Shown here piece by piece: positions 15,438 to 24,396 of a stretch of DNA of 33,695 nt (its first letter is position 1; every line of letters begins with the position of its first letter). The translations under genes and the position numbers were made by a program. The notes beneath the pieces were generated by a model. The model saw nothing but the letters and a program-made list of their open reading frames with translations, was not told the origin of the DNA and ran no database searches. This stretch comes from JAWLCQ01 sp041687095 (GTDB lineage Bacteria; Planctomycetota; Phycisphaerae; SM23-33), in NCBI GenBank assembly GCA_041687095.1, contig JAWLCQ010000039.1, forward strand, positions 1-33,695, read 5' to 3'.

Positions 15438-16622
15438 ATGCGCCGGAGCACCTGGTTGATCGTCGTGCTGGCGGGCGGTTTCGCCCTCGTCGGCTGCACC
15501 GGAATGGGGACCACTGGCGACGACGCCCGTCTCGCCGATCCCAACGTCCTGGAGCGGGCGGGCCTGTCCCACGCGTGGGACATCGCCCTGGACCTCCGCC
15601 CGCGGGAGGAGGTCGCCAGCCTGCACGTCATCGAGGACATGCTGTACGTCCTGACGACGCAGAACCGCGCCATCGCCGTCGATGCCCAGCGGGGCTACTT
15701 CCGCTGGACGTACCAGATCGATGAGCCCGGGCGGAAGATCTACGCCCCCGTCCACGCCAACAACGTCCGCCTGACCGACCGCGTCCCGCGGATCCCCGAA
15801 CTCGCCAAGCCCGAGACCCTCCGCGGCGTCAGCGGGCGCGACCTCACCCTCTTCGGCAGCCAGACCACCCTCGCCGCCATCGAACGCACCCGCGGAGGCG
15901 AGTTGCGCCGGATCGCCCTGCCCTTCGCCGCCAACACCGGGGGGGATACGGACGGCATCCGCTACTACTGCGGCAGCGTCGAGGGCCTCTGCATGGCCGT
16001 CCACATCCAGGACGCCATCAGGACCGGCTCGTTCTACACCGCCGACATCCTCACCGCCCCCGTGGAGGTGTCCGGCAGCCGCGTGTACGCGGCCGGGGAG
16101 GACGGCCGCGTCTACTGCCGCGTCGCCGCCGACCTGCCCTCGGGCGGATGGACGCGCGATCTGGGAGCGGCGGTGACGGCCGAGTTCCACGCGTCGGCGA
16201 AGGGGATCTTCGTCCCCTGCACCGACAACCGCATCTACGCCTTCGCCCCCGACAGCGGGACGAACCTCTGGCGGATGCCCTTCGTCTGCGACGCCCCCCT
16301 CCGCGCCGGGATCCAGGTCGCCGACTCCACTCTCTTCCAGCAGTCGCTGAGCGGAGCGTACTACGCGGTCGACCTCGCCCGCGGCGAGCAGCGGTGGAAG
16401 CGCACCGACGCCACCGAGGTCCTCGCCGTCGTCGACGGCCGCGTCTACCTCCGCGATACCAACAACAACCTCCTCGTCGTGGACGAGATCCTCGGCGAAC
16501 TCCGCACGGCCGTCCCGCTCAGCGGGGCGCAGGTCTTCGCCCGCAACACCACGCTGCCCGGGATCTGGGTGGCCTCGCGCGACGGGCACCTGCTGGCGAT
16601 TCGGCCCGGCGGGGCGCGGTAG
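15438..16622 (+). CDS. Lipoprotein with PQQ-like beta-propeller repeats
   Basis: 394 residues. A signal peptide with lipobox ALVGC puts the lipid anchor at Cys20. The rest reads as beta-propeller blades of the PQQ/BamB type: LYVLTTQNRAIAVDAQRG-FRWTYQ, VYAAGEDGRVYCRV, IFVPCTDNRIYAFAPDSGTNLW, YAVDLARGEQRWKR and VYLRDTNNNLLVVDEILG. Such proteins act as scaffolds at the outer membrane or periplasm; BamB-like assembly work is possible, but nothing here proves it. AAGGAG sits 6 nt before the ATG. It lies between a small hypothetical gene and purH, which do not define its job. Confidence 0.87.
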   Translation: MRRSTWLIVVLAGGFALVGCTGMGTTGDDARLADPNVLERAGLSHAWDIALDLRPREEVASLHVIEDMLYVLTTQNRAIAVDAQRGYFRWTYQIDEPGRKIYAPVHANNVRLTDRVPRIPELAKPETLRGVSGRDLTLFGSQTTLAAIERTRGGELRRIALPFAANTGGDTDGIRYYCGSVEGLCMAVHIQDAIRTGSFYTADILTAPVEVSGSRVYAAGEDGRVYCRVAADLPSGGWTRDLGAAVTAEFHASAKGIFVPCTDNRIYAFAPDSGTNLWRMPFVCDAPLRAGIQVADSTLFQQSLSGAYYAVDLARGEQRWKRTDATEVLAVVDGRVYLRDTNNNLLVVDEILGELRTAVPLSGAQVFARNTTLPGIWVASRDGHLLAIRPGGAR

Positions 16623-16650
16623 CGGGACGGGATCCCCCAGACGAGCGATG

Positions 16651-16740
16651 ACGCCGCGGAGGACGCGGAGATCGCGGAGAGGCACGGCCGATCGCCGCCC
16701 CCCCCGCCGCCCTCCGCGTCCTCCGTGTTCTTTGACGGCG
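16651..16740. repeat. Inverted-arm copy of the ccgcggag dispersed repeat (R1)
   Basis: Perfect 14-bp arms CGGAGGACGCGGAG (16657-16670) and its complement (16712-16725), 41 nt apart. The left half continues as ATCGCGGAGAGG. Located between the lipoprotein gene and purH. Shares its core with copies near 18446, 29140, 31821 and 32037. Confidence 0.7.
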
Positions 16741-16804
16741 GGTCGGGGCCTGCGGCGGGCCCGGACGGCCGACGGGTTGGCTGGCTGATGAAAGGTGGAC
16801 AGGC

Positions 16805-18430
16805 ATGAGTGACGTAGCGATTCGACGGGCCCTGATCAGCGTCTACGACAAGACGGGCATTGAGGACTTCGCCCGCGCCCTGGTGGGCATGGGCGTGGAG
16901 ATCATCTCCTCGGGCGGGACCGCCAAGGCCCTCCAGGCCGCGGGCATCCCCGTGCGGGAGCTGCAGGAGTGGACGGGCTTTCCCGAGATGCTCGGGCACC
17001 GCGTGGTCTCCCTGCACCCCAAGGTCCACGGGGCCATCCTCGCCCTCCGCGACGACCCCGCCCACCAGGCCGACATCCAGAAGCACGGGCTGGAACTCAT
17101 CGACCTCGTCTGCGTCAGCCTCTACCCCTTTGAATCCGCCATCGCCAAGCCCGACGCCACCCTCGCCGACGCCGTCGAGATGATCGACATCGGCGGGCCC
17201 ACCATGGTCCGCGCATCGGCGAAGAACCACCGCTACGTCACCGTCGTCACCGATCGCGACCAGTACGCGACGGTCCTCGACGAGATGAAGGCCCGCAACG
17301 GATCCGTGAGCCTCGCCACCCGCCAGGCCTTCGCCCGCCGCGCCTTCGCCCTCACCAGCTACTACGACTCGGTGATCTCCCACTACCTCGCCCAGCAGAC
17401 GGGCGAGGCGTTCCCCGAACGGATGACCTTCGGGTTCACCAAGGCCGCCGAACTCCGCTACGGCGAGAACCCCCACCAGAACGCCGCCTTCTACGTCTCC
17501 CCCGACGCCTCCGAGCCCTGCGTCGCGCGGGCGAAGCTCCTGGGCGGCAAGCCCATCAGCTACAACAACTACTTCGACGCCAACGGGGCCCTCGAACTCG
17601 TCAAGGAGTTCGCCGACCCCGCCGTCGCCATCATCAAGCACGCCAACCCCGCCGGGTGCGCCATCGACAACGACCTCGTCGAAGCCTACCGCAAGGCCTA
17701 CTTCGGGGACGTCAACGCCGCCATGGGCGGGATCATCGCCGTCAACCGCCCCGTCACCCCCGCCCTCGCCCAGGCCATCGTCGAAACCTACCAGCGCTGG
17801 GGCAAGGAGCGCGGGGCCGGGGGCTACTACCCAGAGATCGTCATCGCCCCCGCCTTCGACCCCCAGGCCATCGAGATCATCCGCAACCGCCAGGGCTGGG
17901 GCCCCGACGTCCGCCTGCTGGAGACCGGCCCGCTGACCGGGGCGCACAACAGCGAGAAGTACCTCAAGTACGTCACCGGGGGCCTCCTCGTCCAGGACCG
18001 CGACCTCGCCGGGGCCGACACCTCCGCCTGGAAGGTCGTCACCAAGCGCCGGCCCACCGCGCGGGAGATGCAGGACCTCCAGTTCGCCTGGCTGGTCTGC
18101 AAGAACGTCAAGTCCAACGCCATCGTCCTCGCCAAGGACCGCGCCCTGCTGGGGGCGGGGGCGGGGCAGATGTCCCGCGTCAACTCCGCCCGCCTCGCCT
18201 CCATGCTTGCCAAGCAGTACGGGGGGGGCAACGACGTCGACCCCGCCGGGTGCGTCCTCGCCAGCGACGCCTTCTTCCCGTTCCCCGACTCCCTCGACTG
18301 GGCCGCCGAAATCGGCGCGACGGCCGTCATCGAGCCCGGCGGCGCCAAGAAGGACGCCGACGTCATCGCCCGCGCCGACGAACTCAACCTCGCGATGATC
18401 TTCACGGGCGAGCGGCACTTCAACCACTGA
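16805..18430 (+). CDS. purH: Bifunctional AICAR formyltransferase / IMP cyclohydrolase
   Basis: 541 residues, close to E. coli PurH (529). It catalyses the last two steps of de novo IMP synthesis in the cytosol. The N-terminal MGS-like cyclohydrolase domain shows ALISVYDKTG (9-18), IISSGGTAKAL, VSLYPFE and DIGGPTMVRASAKNH. The C-terminal transformylase domain shows RYGENPHQNA, the KHANPAGCA motif with catalytic Lys-His, and GAGQMSRVNSARLA. The end DELNLAMIFTGERHFNH is canonical. AAAGGTGG precedes the ATG. It stands alone without other pur genes and ends before a good terminator. Confidence 0.97.
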   Translation: MSDVAIRRALISVYDKTGIEDFARALVGMGVEIISSGGTAKALQAAGIPVRELQEWTGFPEMLGHRVVSLHPKVHGAILALRDDPAHQADIQKHGLELIDLVCVSLYPFESAIAKPDATLADAVEMIDIGGPTMVRASAKNHRYVTVVTDRDQYATVLDEMKARNGSVSLATRQAFARRAFALTSYYDSVISHYLAQQTGEAFPERMTFGFTKAAELRYGENPHQNAAFYVSPDASEPCVARAKLLGGKPISYNNYFDANGALELVKEFADPAVAIIKHANPAGCAIDNDLVEAYRKAYFGDVNAAMGGIIAVNRPVTPALAQAIVETYQRWGKERGAGGYYPEIVIAPAFDPQAIEIIRNRQGWGPDVRLLETGPLTGAHNSEKYLKYVTGGLLVQDRDLAGADTSAWKVVTKRRPTAREMQDLQFAWLVCKNVKSNAIVLAKDRALLGAGAGQMSRVNSARLASMLAKQYGGGNDVDPAGCVLASDAFFPFPDSLDWAAEIGATAVIEPGGAKKDADVIARADELNLAMIFTGERHFNH

Positions 18431-18445
18431 GAACCGCTTCCAGAG

Positions 18446-18480
18446 TTCACCGCAAAGGTCGCAAAGACCGCAAAGAGGGA
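18446..18480. repeat. ccgcaaag dispersed repeat (R2)
   Basis: CACCGCAAAGGTCGCAAAGA followed by a third CGCAAAGA unit: the core is iterated three times with a period of about 9 bp. It lies between the purH stop and its terminator. Closest relative is the copy at 32037-32060. Confidence 0.65.
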
Positions 18481-18487
18481 GTGGAAT

Positions 18488-18534
18488 CGCCCCGCTCGGA
18501 CCGTCAACCACGTCCGAGCGGGGCGTGCCTTTTG
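18488..18534. terminator. Intrinsic terminator between purH and the efflux operon
   Basis: Perfect 14-bp arms CGCCCCGCTCGGAC (18488-18501) and complement (18512-18525), 10-nt loop, then TGCCTTTT on the plus strand. It terminates purH and may also stop the convergent efflux operon, whose last gene ends at 18551. Confidence 0.85.
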
Positions 18535-18550
18535 GCGTCCGTTCGCTTCC

Positions 18551-19816
18551 TCACTCGTGCCGCAGCGCCTCGATGGGGTCGAGGTTGGCCGCCCGAATCG
18601 CGGGGTAGAGGCCGAAGAGGATCCCCACCCCCGCGCTGATGCACAGCGAGAGCACCACCCCGTACAGGGGGATCACCGTGGGCATCCCGGTGGTGGCGGT
18701 GATGGCCAGCGGGAGCGTGACGCCCAGCAGGACCCCGATGAGCCCCCCCACGATCGACAGGACGGTGGTCTCGATGAGGAACTGCCCCACGATGTGCCGC
18801 CGCCGCGCCCCGATGGCCCGGCGGATGCCGATCTCCCGCGTCCGCTCGGTGACCGACGCGAGCATGATGTTCATGATCCCGATCCCGCCCACCAGCAGGC
18901 TGATGCCCGCGATCGCCCCCAGGACGATGTTGAACGTCCGCTTCGTCGCCTCCGCCTGCCGCAGCAGCGCCAAGGGCACCTGCAGCTTGTAGTCCACCTT
19001 CTTGTGGAAGCGCTGCAGCATGGTCTCGATGGCGGCGGCGGTGGCCTCGACGTGCTCGGTGTCGTCGACCTGCACGAGGATCATGTGCAGCTCCACGCGC
19101 TCGGCCTCCCGCGACCCGCTCGTCTGCCGCACGTCGTAGTCCCCGTAGCGGGCCTTGGCGACGTTGAGGGGGATGTACGCGTCGACGTCCTGGTCGGGCG
19201 TCTGGACGCTCCCCCCGGAGTCCTCGCTGCGGACGATCCCCACCACCTCGTACGAATCGCCCCCGATGCGGAGCTGCTGCCCGACGGCGTGCTCGGCGGC
19301 GAGGAGCTTGCGGGCGCCATGTTCGGTGAGGATGCAGACGGCCGCGTTGTCCTCCATGTCGCTCCAGCGGAGCGTGCGCCCGGCGAGCATGGGGCGGTCA
19401 ATGAGGCGGAACCAGTCGGGCGTGGTGCCCACGACGCGGAGTTCCAGGACCCGCTCGCCCAGGCGGGCCTCCTTGCGGACGACCTTGGCGGGGACGGTGG
19501 TCCGCACGGTGGGCAGGGTCGAACGGATGCGGGCGTCGTCCTCGTACAGCAGCCCGTAGACGCTCAGGAAGACCCGCTGCGTGCCGGTCTGGTCGTCCTC
19601 GACGGGCTTCTGGGCGGAGAGGATGATGTTGTTGCTCCCGAGCTTGCGGATCTGGGCCATCGCCTGCTCCGACGCGCCCTCCCCGACGGCGAGCATGGCG
19701 ATGACGGCGGCGACCCCGCACACGATCCCCAACACCGTCAGCAGGGAGCGCAGCGGGTGCAGCAGCAGGCTCTTGATGCCCAGGCGGATGTTGCGGACAG
19801 TGACGATGCGACGCAT
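18551..19816 (-). CDS. macB: MacB-type ABC transporter permease (FtsX family)
   Basis: 421 residues. One N-terminal helix (about 25-46, LLTVLGIVCGVAAVIAMLAV) precedes a periplasmic MacB core domain (about 50-290). Three helices follow near 294-318, 344-372 and 382-404, with the family signatures GGIGIMNIMLASVTERTREI, GIRRAIGARRRHI and the end ANLDPIEALRHE. It couples ATP use by the partner ATPase to periplasmic movements that drive export through the outer-membrane channel; it is not itself a pore. The ATG directly follows the ATPase stop codon with no gap. In E. coli, MacB has ATPase and permease in one chain; here they are separate. Confidence 0.93.
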   Translation of the reverse strand: MRRIVTVRNIRLGIKSLLLHPLRSLLTVLGIVCGVAAVIAMLAVGEGASEQAMAQIRKLGSNNIILSAQKPVEDDQTGTQRVFLSVYGLLYEDDARIRSTLPTVRTTVPAKVVRKEARLGERVLELRVVGTTPDWFRLIDRPMLAGRTLRWSDMEDNAAVCILTEHGARKLLAAEHAVGQQLRIGGDSYEVVGIVRSEDSGGSVQTPDQDVDAYIPLNVAKARYGDYDVRQTSGSREAERVELHMILVQVDDTEHVEATAAAIETMLQRFHKKVDYKLQVPLALLRQAEATKRTFNIVLGAIAGISLLVGGIGIMNIMLASVTERTREIGIRRAIGARRRHIVGQFLIETTVLSIVGGLIGVLLGVTLPLAITATTGMPTVIPLYGVVLSLCISAGVGILFGLYPAIRAANLDPIEALRHE

Positions 19817-20539
19817 TCAGCGCTCCGTGTCGATGCGGTCCACGCGGCCATCGCGCATGTGCAGGCGATGGGAGGCGTGGGCGGCGATGTCGGGCTCGTG
19901 GGTGACCATGATGATGGTCATCCCGCGGGCGTTGAGGTCGACGAACAGGTCCATGATCTGGTCCCCCGTGGCGGAGTCCAGGTTCCCGGTGGGCTCATCG
20001 GCGAGCAGGACGGCGGGGTCGTTGGCGAGGGAGCGGGCGATGGCGACCCGCTGCTGCTGCCCGCCCGAGAGTTCCGCGGGGCGGTGGTGCAGGCGCTGCT
20101 CCAGGCCCATGAGGGCGGCGAGTTCGGCGGCGCGGGCGGAGGAGTCGGCGGGGTCCCAGCCCTGGTAGTACAGGGGCAGCTCGATGTTCTCCCGCACGGT
20201 GAGCTGGGGGATGAGGTTGAAGGACTGGAAGACGAAGCCCAGCTTCCGCAGGCGGATGTCGCTGAGGGCGTCGTCGTCGAGGTCGCTCACGTCCGTCCCG
20301 TCGAGGACGTACCGCCCGTCGCTGGGGCGGTCGAGGCAGCCCAGGAGGTTGAGCATGGTGCTCTTGCCCGACCCGCTGGGGCCCATGATGGCCCAGAAGG
20401 TCCCGCGGTGGAACGTGAGGCTCACCCCGTCGAGCGCGTGGACGACGGCGTCGCCCATGCGGTACTCCTTGTAGACGTTCTCGAGGACGACGAGGTCTTC
20501 GCCCGCGGGGGGCGGCGGTGGGGTCGCCGGTTGGATCAT
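19817..20539 (-). CDS. MacB-type ABC transporter ATP-binding protein
   Basis: 240 residues. Walker A GPSGSGKST, Q-loop FVFQSFNLIPQ, signature LSGGQQQR, Walker B AVLLADEPTGNLD and the switch His in MVTHEPD are all intact. It belongs to the LolD/MacB-type ATPase group. A Pro-rich stretch (residues 5-12) precedes the domain. ATG 20539 overlaps the macA TGA in an ATGA, and its own stop abuts the permease start, so the three pump genes are translationally linked. Confidence 0.95.
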   Translation of the reverse strand: MIQPATPPPPPAGEDLVVLENVYKEYRMGDAVVHALDGVSLTFHRGTFWAIMGPSGSGKSTMLNLLGCLDRPSDGRYVLDGTDVSDLDDDALSDIRLRKLGFVFQSFNLIPQLTVRENIELPLYYQGWDPADSSARAAELAALMGLEQRLHHRPAELSGGQQQRVAIARSLANDPAVLLADEPTGNLDSATGDQIMDLFVDLNARGMTIIMVTHEPDIAAHASHRLHMRDGRVDRIDTER

Positions 20540-22353
20540 GGCCGGGCCTCCCGATTCCCTCCGCCCTCGCGGGGCGCTCCGCCCTCGCCGCGCGGCCCGC
20601 GGTCCCCGCGCCCCGCCCCGCCCTGGGCGCGGAACTGCTCGATGAGGGCGCGGCGCTGCTCTTCGGGGAGGGACTGCAGCCACTGGCGGCGCTCGTCGGG
20701 GGTCATGGCCTGCGGGTCCTTGGGCGGGGCGGCGGGCTGGGTGGCGGGCGCGGGGGCCGCCTCGCCCCCGATGGGGGGCCCGGCCACGGGGGAACCGGGG
20801 ACGGGCGGGGTGGCGGCGGGCAGGTCGCGGAGTTCGCCCGTCTCGTTGGGCCGCCCCGCCGCCGCCAGCGGGGGCGACAGGAGCACCTGCTCGCCCTCGG
20901 TGAGCCCGGACAGGACGTGGACGAACTGGTTGTTGTCGAGGCCGATCTCGATCCGGCGGGGCTCGCTGCCGCCGGGCGTGGGGACGTACGCGACGGGCTG
21001 CCCGCCCTCGCGGACGACGGACTGGACGGGGATGGACAGGGCGTCGCGGTGCTGCTCGACGATGATCTCGGCCTGGCAGCTCATGCCCGAGCGCAGGGCG
21101 GCGGTGTCGCCCGTGAGTTCGACCTCGGTGGTGTAGACCTTCAGGTCGGGGTTCATCCAGGACATGGACGCGTCGGGCAGGACGCCGATGGACCCGACGC
21201 GGCCCCAGAAGTGCTTCCCGGGCAGGGCGTCGACGGTGACGCGGACGGGCATGCCCGGGCGGATCTTGCGGAGGGAGGCCTCGCGGACGGAGATGTCGAC
21301 CTTCATGGAGCTGCTGCTGGGCAGGTGGATGAGTTCCTGGCGTTCGCGGACCTGCTGGCCCTCGGCGAGGGGTTCGGTGCGGCGCCAGCGGTTGGTTTCC
21401 ATGCTGGTGGCGTAGACGACCATTCCGGCGCGGGGGGCGGTGACGCGGCACTTGTCGATCTGCTGGTTGAGCTTTTCGAGGCGGTCCTTCTGGCGTTGGA
21501 GTTCGGCCTCTTTGGCCTGGAGTTCGGCCTCGGCCTGGATGATGTCGGCGGAGGCCTTGCGGCGGGTGCGGTCGAGGGCGTCGGCGGCCTGCTTGACGTC
21601 GCTGTTGAGTTGATCGAGGGACCGCTGGTGGGTGTACTGCCGGAGGAGGGCGAGGTCGGTGCGGGCGAGGTCGAGGTTGATCTGGGCGCGTTGGGCGGCG
21701 AGTTCGTCGGCCTGCAGCTCGGTGCGGGTGACGTAGCCTTCCTCGGCGAGGCGGCGGGACCACTCGATCTTGTCGGTGGCGCGTTCGACCTCCTCCTCGG
21801 CGATGCGGATGTCGGCCTGGGCCTTCTGCAGGGCGCGGGGGTACTCGCCCTCGAGGTACTTGGTGAGGTCCTGCTGGGCGAAGTCGCGGGTGAGGGTGGC
21901 CTTGGCGATGTCGGACTCGGTCTGGGAGCGGATGACGGCGAGGTTTTCGCGGGCGCGGATGTAGGCGGCGTCGGCGGAGATGACGGTGATCTTCTGCTGG
22001 TCGCGCTGCTCGGTCAGGTTGCTGGCGTCGAGTTCGACGAGCAGTTGCCCGGGCTCGACGTGTACGCCCTCCTTTTCGAGGAAGAGGATCTGGCTGGACC
22101 CCTCGACCTCGCTCTTGATGACCACGCGTTCCTTGGGCTGGATGGTGCCCGACTCGGTGACGCTGATGATCAGCGGCCCGCGGCGGACGCCCGCCATCGC
22201 CATCGCCTCCCCCGCGCGCCCCGCCCCGCCCCACAGCGCATAGGCCCCGCCCGCCCCGGCGAGCAGGACGACGATCACAACGACGAGCACCAGCGGGTTG
22301 CGGCGGGTGCGGCGGGTGGGGGGACAGGAATGGGGATCGGTGTCAGGGCTCAT
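20536..22353 (-). CDS. macA: MacA/HlyD-family periplasmic adaptor subunit
   Basis: 605 residues, longer than E. coli MacA (371). A cationic N-terminus and one membrane helix (about 19-40) are followed by the first beta-barrel/lipoyl half, a long coiled-coil hairpin (about 120-310, rich in AEEEVERATDKIEW-type heptads), the second lipoyl half (VTAPRAGMVVYATSMETNRW) and a barrel ending near VLLSPPLA. The last 110 residues are an extra Pro/Ala/Gly/Arg-rich tail containing TPDERRQWLQSLPEEQRRAL. It bridges the inner-membrane transporter to TolC. ATG 22353 lies inside the tolC 3' end (11-bp overlap), with GGAGAGAG as ribosome binding site. Confidence 0.93.
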   Translation of the reverse strand: MSPDTDPHSCPPTRRTRRNPLVLVVVIVVLLAGAGGAYALWGGAGRAGEAMAMAGVRRGPLIISVTESGTIQPKERVVIKSEVEGSSQILFLEKEGVHVEPGQLLVELDASNLTEQRDQQKITVISADAAYIRARENLAVIRSQTESDIAKATLTRDFAQQDLTKYLEGEYPRALQKAQADIRIAEEEVERATDKIEWSRRLAEEGYVTRTELQADELAAQRAQINLDLARTDLALLRQYTHQRSLDQLNSDVKQAADALDRTRRKASADIIQAEAELQAKEAELQRQKDRLEKLNQQIDKCRVTAPRAGMVVYATSMETNRWRRTEPLAEGQQVRERQELIHLPSSSSMKVDISVREASLRKIRPGMPVRVTVDALPGKHFWGRVGSIGVLPDASMSWMNPDLKVYTTEVELTGDTAALRSGMSCQAEIIVEQHRDALSIPVQSVVREGGQPVAYVPTPGGSEPRRIEIGLDNNQFVHVLSGLTEGEQVLLSPPLAAAGRPNETGELRDLPAATPPVPGSPVAGPPIGGEAAPAPATQPAAPPKDPQAMTPDERRQWLQSLPEEQRRALIEQFRAQGGAGRGDRGPRGEGGAPREGGGNREARP

Positions 22354-24274
22354 ACTCTCTCCAAAGTCCTTCGGAATCCACGTCCAGCACGCCCATGTCG
22401 CGCTGCAGCTCCAGTTCGGCGATCCGGTAGTTCACCAGCGCCGCCGTCAGGGCGTTCTGCGCCGACAGCAGCGCCTCCTGCGCCTCCAGCACGTCGCGGA
22501 TGACGGCCCGCCCGGCCTGGAGGAGCAGTTCGGTGCTCGCGACCCGCCGCTCGGCGAGTTGCAGGGCCTGCACCTGGATGAGGTAGCTCTCGCGGGCCTG
22601 CAGCAGCCGCCGCAGGGTGTCGCGGATCTGCTGCTTCACCCCGTCCTCCAGCGCCTGGGCCGCCCGCACGCTCGCCTCGAGGTTGATGAGGCTCGCGCGG
22701 TAGGCGTTCCGCTCGGCCGTGCGCTCCAGGGGCGCGTCGGCCAGCAATCCAAGCGTATAGACACCTTCATCGAAGCGAAGTTGGGCGTCGTCCGCCGCCC
22801 CCGATCCGACCCCTCGCCGCCCCCCGATGGCCCCGGCCCCGGTGAGCGTCAGCCCCGCCTGCAGGGCATCGGCGGCGACGACGACGCGGCGCTGGGCGTC
22901 GTAGACCCGCCCCATGGCCGTCCGCAGGTCCAGGCGGTTGTCCAGGGCGATCCCGACGGCGCGGGCTTCGGGGATCTCCAGCGGGCCCCCGATGGGGTCG
23001 GGAGGCACGAGGACGACGGGCTCGTCCACGAGGCGGACGGGCGGGACGGTGGGGAGAGTGGTCGGGCCCTCGGCCGCCGCCCCGTCGAGTGCTGGGGCGG
23101 GGGGGACGTCGGGGTCCTCAACGGCCGCGGGGGAGATCGGCTGCTCCACCGCCGCCTGCAGCGCCTCCCCGCGGGCGGCGAGGCGTTGGAGTTCCTCCCG
23201 CCGCAGGGCGATGAAGGCGTCGGTGGGCAGGCCCAGGATCTGCTTGAGCCCGTCGAGGCGGGCGCGGAAGTCCTGCTGGCTGGAGACCCAGCGGTCGCGG
23301 GCGCGGAGTTCGTCCTGGCGGGCCTGGTCGACCTGGAACTGGGGGAGGCGGCCGGCCTCGGCGAGGCGGCGGGCGCGGCGGGTGGAGGCGATGAGGCGGC
23401 GGTAGTTGGCCTCGGCGTTGTCGAGGGCGTCGAGGGCACGCAGGACCCCGAGGTAGTCGCTGGCGACGCGGACGGCGAGGGTGCGCTTGTAGCGTTCGAA
23501 GGCCCACAGGGCGTAGGCGACGTTGCGTTCGGCCTGCGTGAGGGGCTCGGTGACGATGTGCTCGCCCGCCCCGCGGAGCAGGGGGATGGTGATGGTGGCG
23601 TCGGCGAACAGGCCCAGGGATGACGCCCCGCCCTGCGTCAGCAGCCGCGCCAGGTCCACGGCGAAGTCGGCCGTCAGGAGCGTCCCGTTGCGGAGCTGCC
23701 GCTGCCACGCGGGCGTGGCCGACGCAGCGAGGCCATGCACGTCGGGCCCGGCGAGGCTGGCCTGGTAGTTGACCCGCCCGTCGGCGAAGAAGAGGTTGCG
23801 AAAGTCGTTGGCCTGCAGGTCCAGGGCGAGGGCGGAGAGGAAGACGTCCTCCTTGCGGGCCTGGTAGTCGCGGTTGTAGCGGGCGGCGACGGCGAGGGCG
23901 TCGTCGAGGGAGAGCACGAGGGGCTCCCCGCGGGCCCACGGGGGCGCGACGGGCGTCAGCGGGTCGAGGGGCGGGGCGGCCGCCTTCCAGTGCGGGATGG
24001 GGGGCAGGGCGGCGACGCTGACGGTGGCGGGCCCGGCGACGGGGAGGTCCTGGGCGAGCTGCAGCTTCCGCCGCAGCGCGTCGGCGGGCGGTTCGATGGT
24101 GAAGGGCTCATCCTGGTCGAGCACCTCCCGCTGGGCGGTGTCGATGATGGCGTAGGCGGTGCGGTCGGCGTCGCGGCGGTAGTGGTCGGGGCTGCAGCCC
24201 ACGAGGCAGACGAGGAGAAGCCCAAGGAACGCAGAAAGCGTGACACAGGAGCGCGGCGAGAGCGGTGCGGACAT
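22343..24274 (-). CDS. TolC-like outer membrane efflux lipoprotein
   Basis: 643 residues. Signal peptide with lipobox CLVGC, lipidated Cys27. An extra N-terminal region (about 28-150, DHYRRDADRTAYAIIDTAQR...) of the kind found in planctomycete TolC proteins precedes two outer membrane efflux repeats (about 130-340 and 440-640) with long amphipathic helices (ALALDLQANDFRNLFF; QARQDELRARDRWVSSQQDF; QLAERRVASTELLLQAGRAV). A Pro-rich linker (about 375-420) separates the halves. It forms the trimeric exit duct for the MacAB-type pump. There is no Shine-Dalgarno; a perfect small hairpin abuts the start codon. Confidence 0.92.
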   Translation of the reverse strand: MSAPLSPRSCVTLSAFLGLLLVCLVGCSPDHYRRDADRTAYAIIDTAQREVLDQDEPFTIEPPADALRRKLQLAQDLPVAGPATVSVAALPPIPHWKAAAPPLDPLTPVAPPWARGEPLVLSLDDALAVAARYNRDYQARKEDVFLSALALDLQANDFRNLFFADGRVNYQASLAGPDVHGLAASATPAWQRQLRNGTLLTADFAVDLARLLTQGGASSLGLFADATITIPLLRGAGEHIVTEPLTQAERNVAYALWAFERYKRTLAVRVASDYLGVLRALDALDNAEANYRRLIASTRRARRLAEAGRLPQFQVDQARQDELRARDRWVSSQQDFRARLDGLKQILGLPTDAFIALRREELQRLAARGEALQAAVEQPISPAAVEDPDVPPAPALDGAAAEGPTTLPTVPPVRLVDEPVVLVPPDPIGGPLEIPEARAVGIALDNRLDLRTAMGRVYDAQRRVVVAADALQAGLTLTGAGAIGGRRGVGSGAADDAQLRFDEGVYTLGLLADAPLERTAERNAYRASLINLEASVRAAQALEDGVKQQIRDTLRRLLQARESYLIQVQALQLAERRVASTELLLQAGRAVIRDVLEAQEALLSAQNALTAALVNYRIAELELQRDMGVLDVDSEGLWREYEP

Positions 24275-24275
24275 G

Positions 24276-24291
24276 GGTCGCTGAAGCGACC
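24276..24291 (-). promoter_or_regulatory. Hairpin abutting the tolC start codon
   Basis: Minus strand reads GGTCGCTTCAGCGACC, a perfect inverted repeat (6-bp stem, TTCA loop) ending 1 nt before the ATG at 24274. It occupies the position where a ribosome binding site would be. Confidence 0.5.
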
Positions 24292-24396
24292 ATGCCGAAC
24301 GGCGGCGTCCGCACCGGGGAAGCTCCGTGATGCGCACAGCCCCGCGGCGGGGGTTCCGGGCAGCCCTTCCTGACTCCGGGATTCCAGATCCGCAAC

